DNA from: [Zimmermannella] bifida NBRC 103089
Lineage (GTDB): Bacteria; Actinomycetota; Actinomycetes; Actinomycetales; Microbacteriaceae
Direction: 5' to 3'
Assembly: GCF_001570925.1 (NCBI RefSeq)
Contig: NZ_BCSP01000001.1
Span: forward strand, 248,001-312,000
DNA: 64,000 bases
Part shown: one piece after another, positions 26,072 to 35,112 of the stretch
Layout of the letters: every line of letters starts with the position of its first letter
Position numbering within the stretch: position 1 is the stretch's first letter
Position numbers and translations under genes: made by a program
The notes under the pieces: generated by a model
What the model was told of the DNA's origin: nothing
What the model saw: only the letters and a program-made list of their open reading frames with translations
Database searches by the model: none

Positions 26072-27036
26072 TACTTCAGTGAATCAGAAAGCTCCGTCAA
26101 GAGCGAAGGAAGCGTGTCGAGACCACCGGTGACGAGGTACCAGTTGACGCCGTCAAGATACGTGATCTTTTCGTTCTTCGCGGCCTTGGTCGACTTCACG
26201 AGTGCGTTGTCAAGTACCTGTTCGGCAGCCTGGCCTGGCTTGCCGATCGCTGCGTCACGGTCGATGACGAGCATCGATTCTGGGTTCTTTTCGGCAACGT
26301 ACTCGAACGAGATTTCCTGCCCGTGGCCCTCGTCGTTCTTGATGTCCGTTGCGGCAGGCGTGAAGCCGAGCTCGTCGTAGATGAACCCGTAGCGCGAGCC
26401 CGGACCGTAAGTCGAGAGCTTGCCACCCGAGGACATCACGAACATCGTTGGGCCGGATTCCTTGGCCTTGGCCTTGAGGTCTTCGACCTGCTTCTTGAGC
26501 GCGTCTACCTTGTCAGCAACCTCGTTCTGCTTGCCGAAGACGCCAGCGAGGTCTTCAACGCGAGTGATCGACGACTCAATGAAGTTCTTTGGGTCAGCCG
26601 AGAGGTTGACCGTCGGCGCGATTTCCTCAAACTTGGCTTGGTTGTCTGCCTGGCGCGTACTGATGATGATCAGGTCTGGGTCCGCAGCAGCGACGGCCTC
26701 GAAGTCAGTTTCCTTCAGCGTTCCGACGTCCGTGGTGTCCTTGTAGCTCTTGAGCGACTCTGGCAGCGTCTTCTGCGGAACACCGACAACCGCGTCGCCG
26801 GCACCAATGGCGTTAATCGTGTCGAGGCTGGCGTAGTCGAGGACGACAACGCGCTGTGGCGTAGCCTCGAGCGTCACTTCACTACCGTCAGCAACCTGGA
26901 TTGCGAGGTCAGCACCTTCTACGGGTGCGGCTCCCCCGCCCTGGTTGTCCGAGCCGGATGCTCCGGCACCACATGCGGTAAGGCCGAACATGGCCGCAAC
27001 TGCAGTGGCAGCGAGTGCGATGCGACGAGTACGCAT
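26071..27036 (-). CDS. Siderophore-binding lipoprotein (YclQ-like)
   Basis: A 321-residue periplasmic-binding-protein homologue anchored as a lipoprotein. The signal peptide starts MRTRRIALAATAVAAM and ends at the lipobox LTAC. The mature part has the class III binding-protein layout (RVVVLDYASLDTINAIGAG, ADPDLIIISTRQ, GHGQEISFEYVAEKNP), closest in character to YclQ/CeuE siderophore binders. ATG chosen because AGGAGA lies seven bases upstream. First gene of a four-gene operon behind two DtxR/IdeR boxes. The ligand cannot be read from sequence; no siderophore synthesis genes are in the window. Confidence 0.93.
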   Translation of the reverse strand: MRTRRIALAATAVAAMFGLTACGAGASGSDNQGGGAAPVEGADLAIQVADGSEVTLEATPQRVVVLDYASLDTINAIGAGDAVVGVPQKTLPESLKSYKDTTDVGTLKETDFEAVAAADPDLIIISTRQADNQAKFEEIAPTVNLSADPKNFIESSITRVEDLAGVFGKQNEVADKVDALKKQVEDLKAKAKESGPTMFVMSSGGKLSTYGPGSRYGFIYDELGFTPAATDIKNDEGHGQEISFEYVAEKNPESMLVIDRDAAIGKPGQAAEQVLDNALVKSTKAAKNEKITYLDGVNWYLVTGGLDTLPSLLTELSDSLK

Positions 27037-27064
27037 AGTTGATTCTCCTGTTGTAAGCACTGGA

Positions 27065-27098
27065 TTAGGTTACCCTAACTTAGGTCAGACTAACCTAA
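27065..27098 (-). promoter_or_regulatory. Two overlapping DtxR/IdeR iron boxes
   Basis: TTAGGTTACCCTAACTTAG (27065-27083) and TTAGGTCAGACTAACCTAA (27080-27098) each match the consensus TTAGGTTAGCCTAACCTAA at about 17 of 19 positions and overlap by four bases. They lie 29-62 bases upstream of the binding-protein ATG. Iron-loaded DtxR/IdeR should bind here and repress the importer. Confidence 0.9.
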
Positions 27099-27120
27099 TT
27101 CCCAATTACTGTCGAATCAA
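27092..27120 (-). promoter_or_regulatory. Putative promoter of the siderophore importer operon
   Basis: On the minus strand TTGATT (-35, 27115-27120) and TAGGTT (-10, 27092-27097) are separated by 17 bases. The -10 lies inside the distal iron box, which explains repression by occlusion. Confidence 0.6.
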
Positions 27121-27132
27121 TTCCGACACGAA

Positions 27133-27168
27133 AAAATCGGGCCCCTCAAAACGAGGAGACCCGATTTT
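27133..27168 (-). terminator. pyk terminator
   Basis: AAAATCGGG (27133-27141) pairs with CCCGATTTT (27160-27168), with an inner CCTC/GAGG helix. On the minus strand a T-rich stretch (TTTTTTCGTG) follows. It ends 28 bases after the pyk stop and isolates pyk from the importer promoter. Confidence 0.85.
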
Positions 27169-27196
27169 CGCGAGCGTCGCGAAGACGAAACGCGAA

Positions 27197-28660
27197 CTAG
27201 TCGCGGCTGTGTCGACCCTGATACGCGGGAGCTACCGCATCCTGTGCGTCACCGACACGGTGCACGCGCAGGTCGTTGGTCGACCCCGGAACGCCCGGAG
27301 GGGAACCGGCCACGACGATAACCTTGTCGCCGCGCTGTGCCTTACCCGTGCTGAGCAGGTAGTCGTCGACCTGCAAGAAGAGTTCGTCGGTGTGCGTCAC
27401 GCGCTCAACGAGCACGCCCTGCACACCCCAGTAGAGGTTCATACGACGGCGAATCGACTCGCGCGGGGTGAATCCGAGCACCGGAATCTGCGGGCGCAGG
27501 CGCGACATGCGGCGGACCGAATCGCCTGATTCGGTGAAGACGCAGTAGTACTTCGCACCGAGGAACTCGCCCACCTCGGTCGCAGCCAGCGTGATGACGC
27601 CACCCTGCGTGAACGGGTTGGTACCGATCGGTGGGATGCGGCTGAGACCGTGCGTCTCGGTGGATTCAATGATGCGTGCCATCGTCTGCACGGTGATGAA
27701 CGGGTACTGCCCCACGCTCGTTTCGCCCGAGAGCATGACCGCATCCGTACCGTCAAGAACCGCGTTCGCACAGTCTGAAGCCTCGGCGCGTGTGGGGCGC
27801 GGATTCGAGATCATCGATTCGAGTACCTGGGTGGCAACGATGACCGGCTTGGCGCGACGGCGGGCCAGCTCAATGGCCTTCTTCTGCACAATTGGCACCT
27901 GCTCAAGCGGCAGCTCCACACCAAGGTCACCGCGCGCGACCATGATGCCGTCGAAGGCATCGACGATCTCGCTCAGACGCTGAACCGCCTGTGGCTTTTC
28001 GATCTTCGCAATCACCGGCAGGTGAATGCCCTCTTCTTCCATGATGTCGTGAACGCGCGTGATGTCTTCGGGACCGCGCACGAACGAGAGCGCGATGATG
28101 TCGGCGCCGATGCGCAGACCCCAACGCAGGTCGTCCTCATCCTTTTCGCTGAGTGCTGGCACGTTGACGGCGACACCCGGCAGGTTGATGCCCTTGTTGT
28201 TCGACACGGGGCCAGCAACTTCAACACGCGTGGTGACGGTGTTGTGCGTCACCTCAACTGCGCGCAGGGTTACGCGGCCGTCGTCAACGAGGATGGGGTC
28301 ACCCGGGGTGACGTCGCCGGGCAGACCCTTGTAGGTCGTGCTGACAATTTCACGCGTGCCGACGATGTCGTCAGTGGTGATGCGGAACAGGTCGCCCTCA
28401 TTGAGCTCATATGGTGCGCCATCGTCGAACTTGCCGAGGCGGATCTTTGGCCCCTGGAGGTCGACGAGCACGGCGATCGACTTACCGAGCTGTTCGGAGA
28501 TCTCCCGAACCATGCGGTAGTTGTTCGAGTGCACCTGGTGGTCACCGTGGCTGAGGTTGAAACGTGCGACGTCAACGCCCGCGGTGATCAGACCTCGGAT
28601 GCCTTCTGGGGATGACACCGCCGGCCCCAGCGTGGCGACGATTTTCGCGCGTCGAGTCAT
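27197..28660 (-). CDS. pyk: Pyruvate kinase
   Basis: A 487-residue pyruvate kinase converting phosphoenolpyruvate and ADP to pyruvate and ATP. Seen: RFNLSHGDH near the start, the signature IAKIEKPQAV, MVARGDLGVELPLEQVP, TQVLESMI and SDCANAVLDGTDAVMLSGET. The start is the ATG giving MTRRAKIVATLGP; GGAG lies about eight bases upstream. The open frame extends 30 codons further but without family similarity. Last gene of the long minus-strand run, with its own terminator. 265 bases separate it from lgt, so it likely has its own promoter. Confidence 0.97.
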   Translation of the reverse strand: MTRRAKIVATLGPAVSSPEGIRGLITAGVDVARFNLSHGDHQVHSNNYRMVREISEQLGKSIAVLVDLQGPKIRLGKFDDGAPYELNEGDLFRITTDDIVGTREIVSTTYKGLPGDVTPGDPILVDDGRVTLRAVEVTHNTVTTRVEVAGPVSNNKGINLPGVAVNVPALSEKDEDDLRWGLRIGADIIALSFVRGPEDITRVHDIMEEEGIHLPVIAKIEKPQAVQRLSEIVDAFDGIMVARGDLGVELPLEQVPIVQKKAIELARRRAKPVIVATQVLESMISNPRPTRAEASDCANAVLDGTDAVMLSGETSVGQYPFITVQTMARIIESTETHGLSRIPPIGTNPFTQGGVITLAATEVGEFLGAKYYCVFTESGDSVRRMSRLRPQIPVLGFTPRESIRRRMNLYWGVQGVLVERVTHTDELFLQVDDYLLSTGKAQRGDKVIVVAGSPPGVPGSTNDLRVHRVGDAQDAVAPAYQGRHSRD

Positions 28661-28855
28661 GTAGATGCTCCGTTCATCCTTGTGCCGCACTGTTTCTCGG
28701 CAGCCACTAGTTAAATCGTTCTTGGTTACACCCACACCCGTTCGAATCAAACTCGAAGCAAACGAGTGATTCGGTGGATGCGGATACCGCGGTCGAACAC
28801 AACTTGCTGGGTATCAAGCATAGGCACCGTGCCGAAACACAAGCTTCGCGCCTGC

Positions 28856-28879
28856 CCAGCACTTGCGTTCGCGTGCTGG
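28856..28879 (-). terminator. Weak stem-loop downstream of lgt
   Basis: CCAGCAC (28856-28862) pairs with GTGCTGG (28873-28879), 10-base loop, 46 bases after the lgt stop. No U run follows, so this is a modest candidate for the end of the trp-lgt transcript. Confidence 0.35.
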
Positions 28880-28925
28880 TAGTGCGCCCTGGAAATGATC
28901 GGCTGCGGCGCATGCCCCGCCGACA

Positions 28926-29954
28926 CTACGCCTGGTGAGTTGCGTCGGTTGTTTCGGTGGATGCGGTTGCTTCGGTGAGTTCTTCTTCGACCGCTGCATC
29001 ATCGGCTTCAGCTGGTTTGCCTGCTGCCGGTTCGTCTTCGACGCCGTCAATTTCCGCCCAAGTGCGTCCGTCCGTGTACACGGTCGGGGCTGGCTCTGGG
29101 TGGCGACGCGATTGCACGATGATGACCGCGAGACCGATGAGCGCCAGCACGAGCGCACCAAACACGTTGGACCGCATCCCGAACACGATCTCGGAATAGT
29201 CGAGACGGATTGATTCGATCATCATGCGACCGATGCCGTACCAGAGGAAGTACAGGCCCATTGTCTTGCCCCAGCCCATCCGGAACATGCGTTCGGCGAG
29301 CAGAATCAGCGCGACGCCGATGAGGTTCCAAATGAGTTCATACAGGAAAGTTGGGTGAAAGAGCGTGTCGGCAGGAATGCCCGCCGGAATCGCCGGGTTG
29401 GTCGATTCGATTTCAAGGCCCCAAGGCAGGTCGGTTGGCCATCCGAACAGCTCGTGGTTGAACCAGTTACCGATGCGCCCAATTGCTTGCGCGAACAGGA
29501 TCGTCGGAGCCGCCGCATCCGCAAAACTCAAGAAACGGATGCCCTTGACGCGGCAGATGGCATACGCACCCAGCGCACCACCGATCAGCGCACCGATGAT
29601 GGCGTTGCCGCCCTCCCAAATGGCGAAAATTCGCCACCAATCGGCGCCTTCATAGAAGTAATCGCCCGGGTGGGTGAAGACGTGATAGAGCCGCGCGCCG
29701 AGCAGCCCCATGAGCACCGCGGGCATGGCGATGTCAATAATGACCCAGGGCTCGCCGCCCTTTGCAACCATGCGTCGGTTCGTCCACCACACCGAGATCA
29801 GGATGCCCAGCACGATGACCAGCGCGTACATGTGGATCGTGACTGGCCCAAGCGAAAGCGTCGCGAGTTCAGCCGGTGGCGATGGAATCGATTGGGGTAC
29901 CGGTCCGGTAATGCCAAGTGCGGATGCGGTGTGCTGCAGTTGCGAGAATGTCAC
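28926..29954 (-). CDS. lgt: Prolipoprotein diacylglyceryl transferase
   Basis: A 342-residue membrane enzyme that transfers diacylglycerol to the lipobox cysteine of prolipoproteins, such as the two encoded in this window. About seven membrane segments. The Lgt signature GRIGNWFNHELFGWPT is present, with GARLYHVFTH and YFLWYGIGRMMIESIRLD. A cytoplasmic C-terminal tail of about 50 acidic residues (EEELTEATAS) extends beyond the family core. GTG start five bases after trpA. In many actinobacteria gltB and gltD lie between lgt and pyk; they are absent here. Confidence 0.95.
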   Translation of the reverse strand: MTFSQLQHTASALGITGPVPQSIPSPPAELATLSLGPVTIHMYALVIVLGILISVWWTNRRMVAKGGEPWVIIDIAMPAVLMGLLGARLYHVFTHPGDYFYEGADWWRIFAIWEGGNAIIGALIGGALGAYAICRVKGIRFLSFADAAAPTILFAQAIGRIGNWFNHELFGWPTDLPWGLEIESTNPAIPAGIPADTLFHPTFLYELIWNLIGVALILLAERMFRMGWGKTMGLYFLWYGIGRMMIESIRLDYSEIVFGMRSNVFGALVLALIGLAVIIVQSRRHPEPAPTVYTDGRTWAEIDGVEDEPAAGKPAEADDAAVEEELTEATASTETTDATHQA

Positions 29955-29959
29955 GATGA

Positions 29960-30742
29960 TTAGTGGGTTCCTTTAGCCAACGAAGCTGCCGTGTCGGCGA
30001 GTTCGGCAACGCCGCCACGCGCGAGCGCACGCACGAGTGCCGATCCGACAATCGCACCTTCGGCGTAGTCGAGCACTTCACCAACCTGTTCCGGCGTTGA
30101 AATGCCGATGCCGACGCAGGCCCGCTGTTCGCCAAGTGCGTGCAGACGGTCCGTGAGCACTCGCGCCGACTTGTCGACATCCGCGCGAGCACCGGTCACG
30201 CCGAGCGTCGACACGGTGTACACAAAGCCTCGCGAATTTGCGATGATCCGTGCCAGGCGTTCGTCACTCGACGTCGACGAGGCCAGGAAGACTCGATCGA
30301 GGTCGTACTTGTCGCTCGCTTCGAGCCATTCGCCAGCTTCATCGGGGATGAGGTCTGGCGTGATCGCGCCGGCAGCACCGCAGTCAACAAGGCGGGCAGC
30401 AAACTGATCGATGCCCTGCTGCATCATCAGATTGAAGTAGCTCATCACCAGGATTGGCACATCGACTTCTGCGCGCACGCGAGCAATTGCGTCAAACAGC
30501 TGTGGCACCTGAAATCCGTTGCCCAGGGCACGCTGGCAGGCGGCTTGAATAACCGGGCCGTCCATGACGGGGTCGGAATAGGGCACGCCAAATTCGATGA
30601 TGTCCACGCCGTTTTGCGCCATCGCGATTGCGGCTTCAACGGAGGTGTCGAGGTCGGGGAACCCGGCCGGCAGATAGCCGATCAGCGGTCCTTTGCGTTC
30701 GGCACGAACGGCGTCGATGCGTGCAGCTACGGTGCTCGTCAT
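29960..30742 (-). CDS. trpA: Tryptophan synthase alpha subunit
   Basis: A 260-residue TIM barrel that cleaves indole-3-glycerol phosphate to indole. Catalytic Glu and Asp lie in [16 protein letters not shown] (with [12 protein letters not shown] before it). [10 protein letters not shown] and AIVGSALV are phosphate-binding loops. ATG overlaps the trpB stop as ATGA, so expression is coupled one to one with its beta partner. Confidence 0.97.
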   Translation of the reverse strand: MTSTVAARIDAVRAERKGPLIGYLPAGFPDLDTSVEAAIAMAQNGVDIIEFGVPYSDPVMDGPVIQAACQRALGNGFQVPQLFDAIARVRAEVDVPILVMSYFNLMMQQGIDQFAARLVDCGAAGAITPDLIPDEAGEWLEASDKYDLDRVFLASSTSSDERLARIIANSRGFVYTVSTLGVTGARADVDKSARVLTDRLHALGEQRACVGIGISTPEQVGEVLDYAEGAIVGSALVRALARGGVAELADTAASLAKGTH

Positions 30743-31965
30743 ACCTCGTCTCCCCCAATGGTGCGGCTGGCTTCGCCGAGCTGGAAATACTCGAGCGCAG
30801 TGCTCATGTCTTTGTCGCCTCGACCCGATACGGTCACGAGGATCGTGGCATCCGGGCCGAGTTCGTGGCCGAGCGCGATGGCTCCGGCCAGGGCGTGCGA
30901 TGACTCTATCGCCGGAATAATGCCTTCGGTTTCGGCCAGCAATCGCATGGCCTGCATGGCTTCGTCGTCGGTCGCACCGCGGTACTCAACGCGACCAGCA
31001 TCGTGCAGCCAAGCATGCGCAGGGCCCACGCCCGGATAGTCAAGGCCTGCCGAAATCGAGTGCGATTCGATCGTCTGACCGTATTCGTCCTGCATCAGGT
31101 AGGTGCGAGCACCGTGCAATACGCCCGGTCGGCCAGTATTCAACGTTGCCGCCGTCTTTGCGGTGTGAATACCCGCACCGGCGGCCTCGATGCCGTAGAG
31201 GCGTACGGATTCGTCATCGAGGTAGGCCTCAAACGAGCCAATTGCGTTCGATCCGCCGCCCACACACGCGACCACTGCATCCGGCAGCTTGCCGACGAGT
31301 TCAAGGCACTGTGCGCGCGATTCGATCGAGATGTACTGCTGCAAGTCACGAACGAGCCCGGGGAACGGATGCGGTCCGGCAGCGGTACCGAAAATGTAGT
31401 TCGAGCTGGCGACATTGGTCACCCAATCGCGAAACGCCTCATTAATGGCGTCCTTGAGCGTCTTGGAGCCCGACTCAACGGCAACCACCTCGGCGCCCAG
31501 CAGGCGCATTCGTGCAACGTTGAGCGCTTGGCGTGCAATGTCGACCGCGCCCATGTAGATCGTGCAGTCAAGCCCAAACAGCGCCGCCGCCGTGGCGGTG
31601 GCGACACCGTGCTGACCGGCGCCGGTTTCAGCGATGACTCGCGTCTTGCCGACCCGCTTCGTGAGCAGCGCCTGACCGATCACATTGTTGATCTTGTGCG
31701 AACCGGTGTGGTTCAGGTCTTCACGCTTGAGCAGGATCGTCGCGCCACCGGCATGCGTGGCGAATCGATCGGCGCGAGTCAGGCGCGAGGGCCGACCAGC
31801 GTACTCCCGCAGCAAGAAATCAAGCTCGGCCTGAAACTCGGGATCAAGCTTTGCCGACTGCCATTCGCGATCCAAGTCATCGAGCGCAGCGATCAGGCTT
31901 TCGGGCACGAAGCGCCCGCCGAAATCGCCGAAGTACGGGCCTTGGGCATCGCGAAATGTGGTCAT
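30739..31965 (-). CDS. trpB: Tryptophan synthase beta subunit
   Basis: A 408-residue PLP enzyme joining indole and serine to tryptophan. The PLP lysine is in [26 protein letters not shown] and [10 protein letters not shown] (phosphate loop) are conserved. It opens with [14 protein letters not shown]. It starts two bases after the trpC stop, so trpC, trpB and trpA are one transcription unit. Confidence 0.98.
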   Translation of the reverse strand: MTTFRDAQGPYFGDFGGRFVPESLIAALDDLDREWQSAKLDPEFQAELDFLLREYAGRPSRLTRADRFATHAGGATILLKREDLNHTGSHKINNVIGQALLTKRVGKTRVIAETGAGQHGVATATAAALFGLDCTIYMGAVDIARQALNVARMRLLGAEVVAVESGSKTLKDAINEAFRDWVTNVASSNYIFGTAAGPHPFPGLVRDLQQYISIESRAQCLELVGKLPDAVVACVGGGSNAIGSFEAYLDDESVRLYGIEAAGAGIHTAKTAATLNTGRPGVLHGARTYLMQDEYGQTIESHSISAGLDYPGVGPAHAWLHDAGRVEYRGATDDEAMQAMRLLAETEGIIPAIESSHALAGAIALGHELGPDATILVTVSGRGDKDMSTALEYFQLGEASRTIGGDEV

Positions 31966-31967
31966 AG

Positions 31968-32744
31968 TTACACCTGCATAAAGGAGTTGATAGTGGCCTC
32001 GGGGTTATCCCCGGTCACGAGTGCCTCACCGATCAGTACGGCATCGGCTCCGACCTCGCGATAGTTGCGCACGTGTTCGGGAGTCAGCACCGCGGATTCG
32101 GCAACTCTAACGACCCCTGCTGGGTAGTCCGGTGCGAGTTCGGCAAAAAGCTGCGGATGCAGTTCAAACGTCTGTAGGTCGCGCGCGTTTACGCCGAGAA
32201 CCCGCGAATCTGCATCCACGGCACGATTGAACTCATCGCGAGTGTGCACCTCGACCAGCGCGGTCATTCCGAGGGACTCGGTAAATGTCTTGAGACGCAC
32301 CAGCGTTGCCTGGTCGAGTGCCGCGACGATCAGCAGGATGAGATCGGCGCCGGCTGCGCGTGCCTCGAGGATTTGGTATTCCTCGCTGATGAATTCCTTG
32401 CGCAATACCGGAACCGTAACGGCCTGGCGCACCGCGCGCAGGTCGTCGAGCGAGCCGAGGAATTTGCGCTCTTCGGTGAGGACGCTGATCGCTGCCGCTC
32501 CCCCGCGTTCGTAGCGGGTGGCGAGTTCAGCCGGGTCGGGAATGCCAGCGAGCCGCCCGCGTGACGGGCTGGCTCGCTTGACTTCGGCAATGATGTTGAC
32601 GGTTTTGCGTCGCGAGAGCGCCGCTACGGCATCCAGTGCCGGTGCCTGTGCAAGCGCGAGACGCTCAACCTCGTCGGTGGGGACGAGCGCACGACGGCGT
32701 GCAGCGTCCGCTCGCGACCCCGCCATGAGGTCGTCAAGCATCAT
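31968..32744 (-). CDS. trpC: Indole-3-glycerol phosphate synthase
   Basis: A 258-residue TIM barrel converting CdRP to indole-3-glycerol phosphate. The catalytic Lys and Glu motif [13 protein letters not shown] is at about residue 51, followed by [18 protein letters not shown] and [14 protein letters not shown] (two in tandem) three bases after the stop of the small HGxxPAAW-like gene. trpD, trpE, trpF and trpG are not in the window. Confidence 0.97.
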   Translation of the reverse strand: MMLDDLMAGSRADAARRRALVPTDEVERLALAQAPALDAVAALSRRKTVNIIAEVKRASPSRGRLAGIPDPAELATRYERGGAAAISVLTEERKFLGSLDDLRAVRQAVTVPVLRKEFISEEYQILEARAAGADLILLIVAALDQATLVRLKTFTESLGMTALVEVHTRDEFNRAVDADSRVLGVNARDLQTFELHPQLFAELAPDYPAGVVRVAESAVLTPEHVRNYREVGADAVLIGEALVTGDNPEATINSFMQV

Positions 32745-32747
32745 GAG

Positions 32748-32978
32748 TTACTGGTGACCCTTTGGGCCCAGGCCAGCGAACTTGAGACCGATCCAAGCGA
32801 TGGCGCCCAGTGGGATCATGGCAACGCCAACCCAGGTGACGATGTCGACCTCGATGAACAGTCCGATGGTGCCAACGATGAAGCCGAGGACGATGATCGC
32901 TACACCGATCCAGCCAGCAACCGAGTTGCCTTCATCTTCAACGTGGTACTTCGAGTACACAATGTTGTCGTTCGACAT
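32748..32978 (-). CDS. Small HGxxPAAW-like membrane protein
   Basis: A 76-residue protein with two membrane segments (WIGVAIIVLGFIVGTIGLF and VTWVGVAMIPLGAIAWIGL). Its place between the Trp-associated membrane protein and trpC is that of the actinobacterial HGxxPAAW family. The naming motif is degenerate: EGNSVAGW instead of HGxxPAAW, with the histidine lost or shifted to YHVEDEG. AAGGAG lies ten bases before the ATG. Function unknown for the whole family. Confidence 0.85.
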   Translation of the reverse strand: MSNDNIVYSKYHVEDEGNSVAGWIGVAIIVLGFIVGTIGLFIEVDIVTWVGVAMIPLGAIAWIGLKFAGLGPKGHQ

Positions 32979-33113
32979 GCGCTGTTGTCTCCTTGCTACG
33001 CAGTGGTTCGCTTCATCCTACTATCAGCCGGCGCCGGACTCTTGCACACACGAGTGTCGCGTGGCGCGGCCTGGTTGTCGACCGATTAATCGGTGCTACT
33101 GATCGACGCAGGA

Positions 33114-33851
33114 CTACTGATCGGTTGGGTCTTCTCCATTTGAGAGCGCGTCCCACTGATCGATGTGTCGATCTGCGGCGCGATCGCGGGTGGTTGTTGG
33201 TGCCGAGGTGCGGTCGGATGTTGGCGTGCGCGGTTCGCCGGCACGTGTTCCTGAATCAGTCGCATCGGTGTCTGCTGCGGCGTCATCTGCCACAGGCTCC
33301 GAGGTGCTGGTGTTCGCGTTGCGGTCGTACTTGCGGCCGCCGGTGGGCCAGCTCGCGCAGGTGAACATCGCGAACAGGCTTGCCACCCAGGTGATGATGG
33401 CGCCAGCGAACGCAACCATTGGCCAAACGGTCGTCCGAACCGAATCTGGCACGATCGCATCCAACGCTGCACGTTCGGTTGACGTTGCCGTTAACGAATT
33501 GATTTGCTCGATGAACGCCTGCTCGGGATTTCGCATGACCCCGGCGAGCAACCACATGCTGCCCAGCGCCAGTAGCGACAGCAATAGCGCCAAGACGAAC
33601 CGCAGAATTCGCTGGTTCACCATCATCAGCGCAATTACCGATGCGAAGGCGGCGAGCGCAATTGCCATAACAGCTCCCGAGGCGTCTCCCCCGTTGGCAG
33701 TGACCGTTTGCACGGCACCGTTTACCGATGCCTGCGCTGATCCCATGGAAAACAGCCAGGCGATCATAGTGGTGACTGTGCCGAGTGCCGCCGTGGCTGA
33801 GGCGATGCGTTTCGCGCGCTTGCCCGCGCTAGCGTCAATTGCGTTCGTCAT
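33114..33851 (-). CDS. Trp-operon-associated membrane protein (TIGR02234 type)
   Basis: About 245 residues with four membrane segments (residues roughly 17-38, 62-80, 84-106, 142-165) and a long hydrophilic Thr/Asp/Arg-rich tail. Synteny, between the his genes and trpC, and topology match the actinobacterial family TIGR02234, whose function is unknown. ATG 33851 is preferred for its AGGA eight bases upstream; a GTG at 33869 overlapping the hisI stop (GTGA) is an alternative. trpE normally precedes this gene; here hisI does. Confidence 0.8.
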   Translation of the reverse strand: MTNAIDASAGKRAKRIASATAALGTVTTMIAWLFSMGSAQASVNGAVQTVTANGGDASGAVMAIALAAFASVIALMMVNQRILRFVLALLLSLLALGSMWLLAGVMRNPEQAFIEQINSLTATSTERAALDAIVPDSVRTTVWPMVAFAGAIITWVASLFAMFTCASWPTGGRKYDRNANTSTSEPVADDAAADTDATDSGTRAGEPRTPTSDRTSAPTTTRDRAADRHIDQWDALSNGEDPTDQ

Positions 33852-33865
33852 TCGTATCGTCCTGT

Positions 33866-34327
33866 TCACGCTTGGGTGTCTGCGCTGTGTAGCGATGTGC
33901 CAGCGGTTGCACCATTTGCCGACTCATGCGCGATTGCTGCCGTGTCGCTGACCGCGAGCGTGTCACCATCCCAGCACGTGCGCGTGCCAGTGTGGCAGGC
34001 AGCTCCAGTTTGGTCGACCTGTAGCAGCACCGTGTCGGCATCACAGTCGACTGCAAAACCGTGCAACTGCTGGGCCGCGCCAGAGGTGTCCCCCTTGCGC
34101 CAAAGTTCTTGCCGTGAACGTGACCAGTACACCGCCCGCTGCTCGACGAGGCTACGACGAATCGATTCCGCGTTCATCCACGCCATCATCAGCACTTCGC
34201 GCGTGTCGAACTGTTGCGCAATGGCGGGCACGAGGCCCTGATCGTTGAACCGGACCTGCGCAATGATCGCATCGATATCGTTCGCCGTGAGCGCAGCAAT
34301 TGCGCGTGGCGCTACCGGATTAGACAC
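33866..34327 (-). CDS. hisI: Phosphoribosyl-AMP cyclohydrolase
   Basis: The hydrolase of histidine step 3, 153 residues. [14 protein letters not shown] and MMAWMNAES open the fold. [18 protein letters not shown] is the core signature. [21 protein letters not shown] carries the metal-binding residues. The C-terminal 25 residues are a low-complexity extension. GTG start overlaps the hisF stop by eight bases in another frame. Confidence 0.95.
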   Translation of the reverse strand: MSNPVAPRAIAALTANDIDAIIAQVRFNDQGLVPAIAQQFDTREVLMMAWMNAESIRRSLVEQRAVYWSRSRQELWRKGDTSGAAQQLHGFAVDCDADTVLLQVDQTGAACHTGTRTCWDGDTLAVSDTAAIAHESANGATAGTSLHSADTQA

Positions 34328-35108
34328 CGCGAACCACGGCTCCGGATGCGGCGAGCGATGCCTTCACCTGCGCGATGGTCAATTCGCCGTAGTGAAACAC
34401 ACTCGCGGCAAGCACCGCATCAGCACCAGCATCAACTGCAGGTGCAAAGTGGTCGAGTTCACCGGCGCCGCCGGAAGCGATGACCGGGACGGTCGCGATC
34501 TCGCGGACCAGCGAGATGAGTTCGAGGTCGAACCCGCGCTTGGTACCGTCCGCATCCATCGAGTTTACGAGCAGCTCACCGGCACCGCGGTTGCAGGCTT
34601 CACGGCACCATTCGAGTGCGTCAAGGCCGGTGCCCTTGCGGCCGCCGTGCGTCGTCACCTCAAAGCCTGACTCGGTGGCTTCACTGCGGCGAATGTCGAG
34701 CGAACAGACGAGTACCTGCGCACCGAATTTGTTTGCGATCTCGTCGATCAGGTCAGGGCGAGCAATCGCTGCCGAGTTCACACCGACCTTGTCGGCCCCG
34801 GATGCGAGCAGTTTCGTTACGTTTTCGACGCTGCGGACGCCGCCGCCAACGGTGAGCGGGATGAACACCTGTTCGGCCGTGCGCGTGACCAGGTCGTAGG
34901 TGGTGTCGCGATTATCGCTCGTAGCCGTGACATCGAGGAACGTGATTTCATCGGCGCCCTGAGCAGCGTAATTCTTCGCCAATTCGACGGGGTCACCGGC
35001 ATCGCGAAGGTTGAGGAAGTTCACGCCCTTAACGACGCGGCCATCGGCCACGTCGAGGCAGGGAATAACGCGAACAGCGAGATTGTCAGCAGTGCGAGTC
35101 ATCGACAT
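34320..35108 (-). CDS. hisF: Imidazole glycerol phosphate synthase cyclase subunit
   Basis: A 262-residue TIM barrel that closes the imidazole ring with ammonia from HisH. The two catalytic Asp are visible in [16 protein letters not shown] and [21 protein letters not shown] and [10 protein letters not shown] are the phosphate-binding loops. ATG four bases after the hisG stop. hisH and hisA are not in the window. Confidence 0.97.
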   Translation of the reverse strand: MSMTRTADNLAVRVIPCLDVADGRVVKGVNFLNLRDAGDPVELAKNYAAQGADEITFLDVTATSDNRDTTYDLVTRTAEQVFIPLTVGGGVRSVENVTKLLASGADKVGVNSAAIARPDLIDEIANKFGAQVLVCSLDIRRSEATESGFEVTTHGGRKGTGLDALEWCREACNRGAGELLVNSMDADGTKRGFDLELISLVREIATVPVIASGGAGELDHFAPAVDAGADAVLAASVFHYGELTIAQVKASLAASGAVVRGV

Positions 35109-35112
35109 CGCG

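Noticed and set aside
22646-27200. An integrative element with attL and attR at tRNA-Leu
   Set aside because: The tRNA 3' copies are only about 150-350 bp apart and no integrase, excisionase or replication gene lies in or next to the interval. At most these are scars or unused sites.
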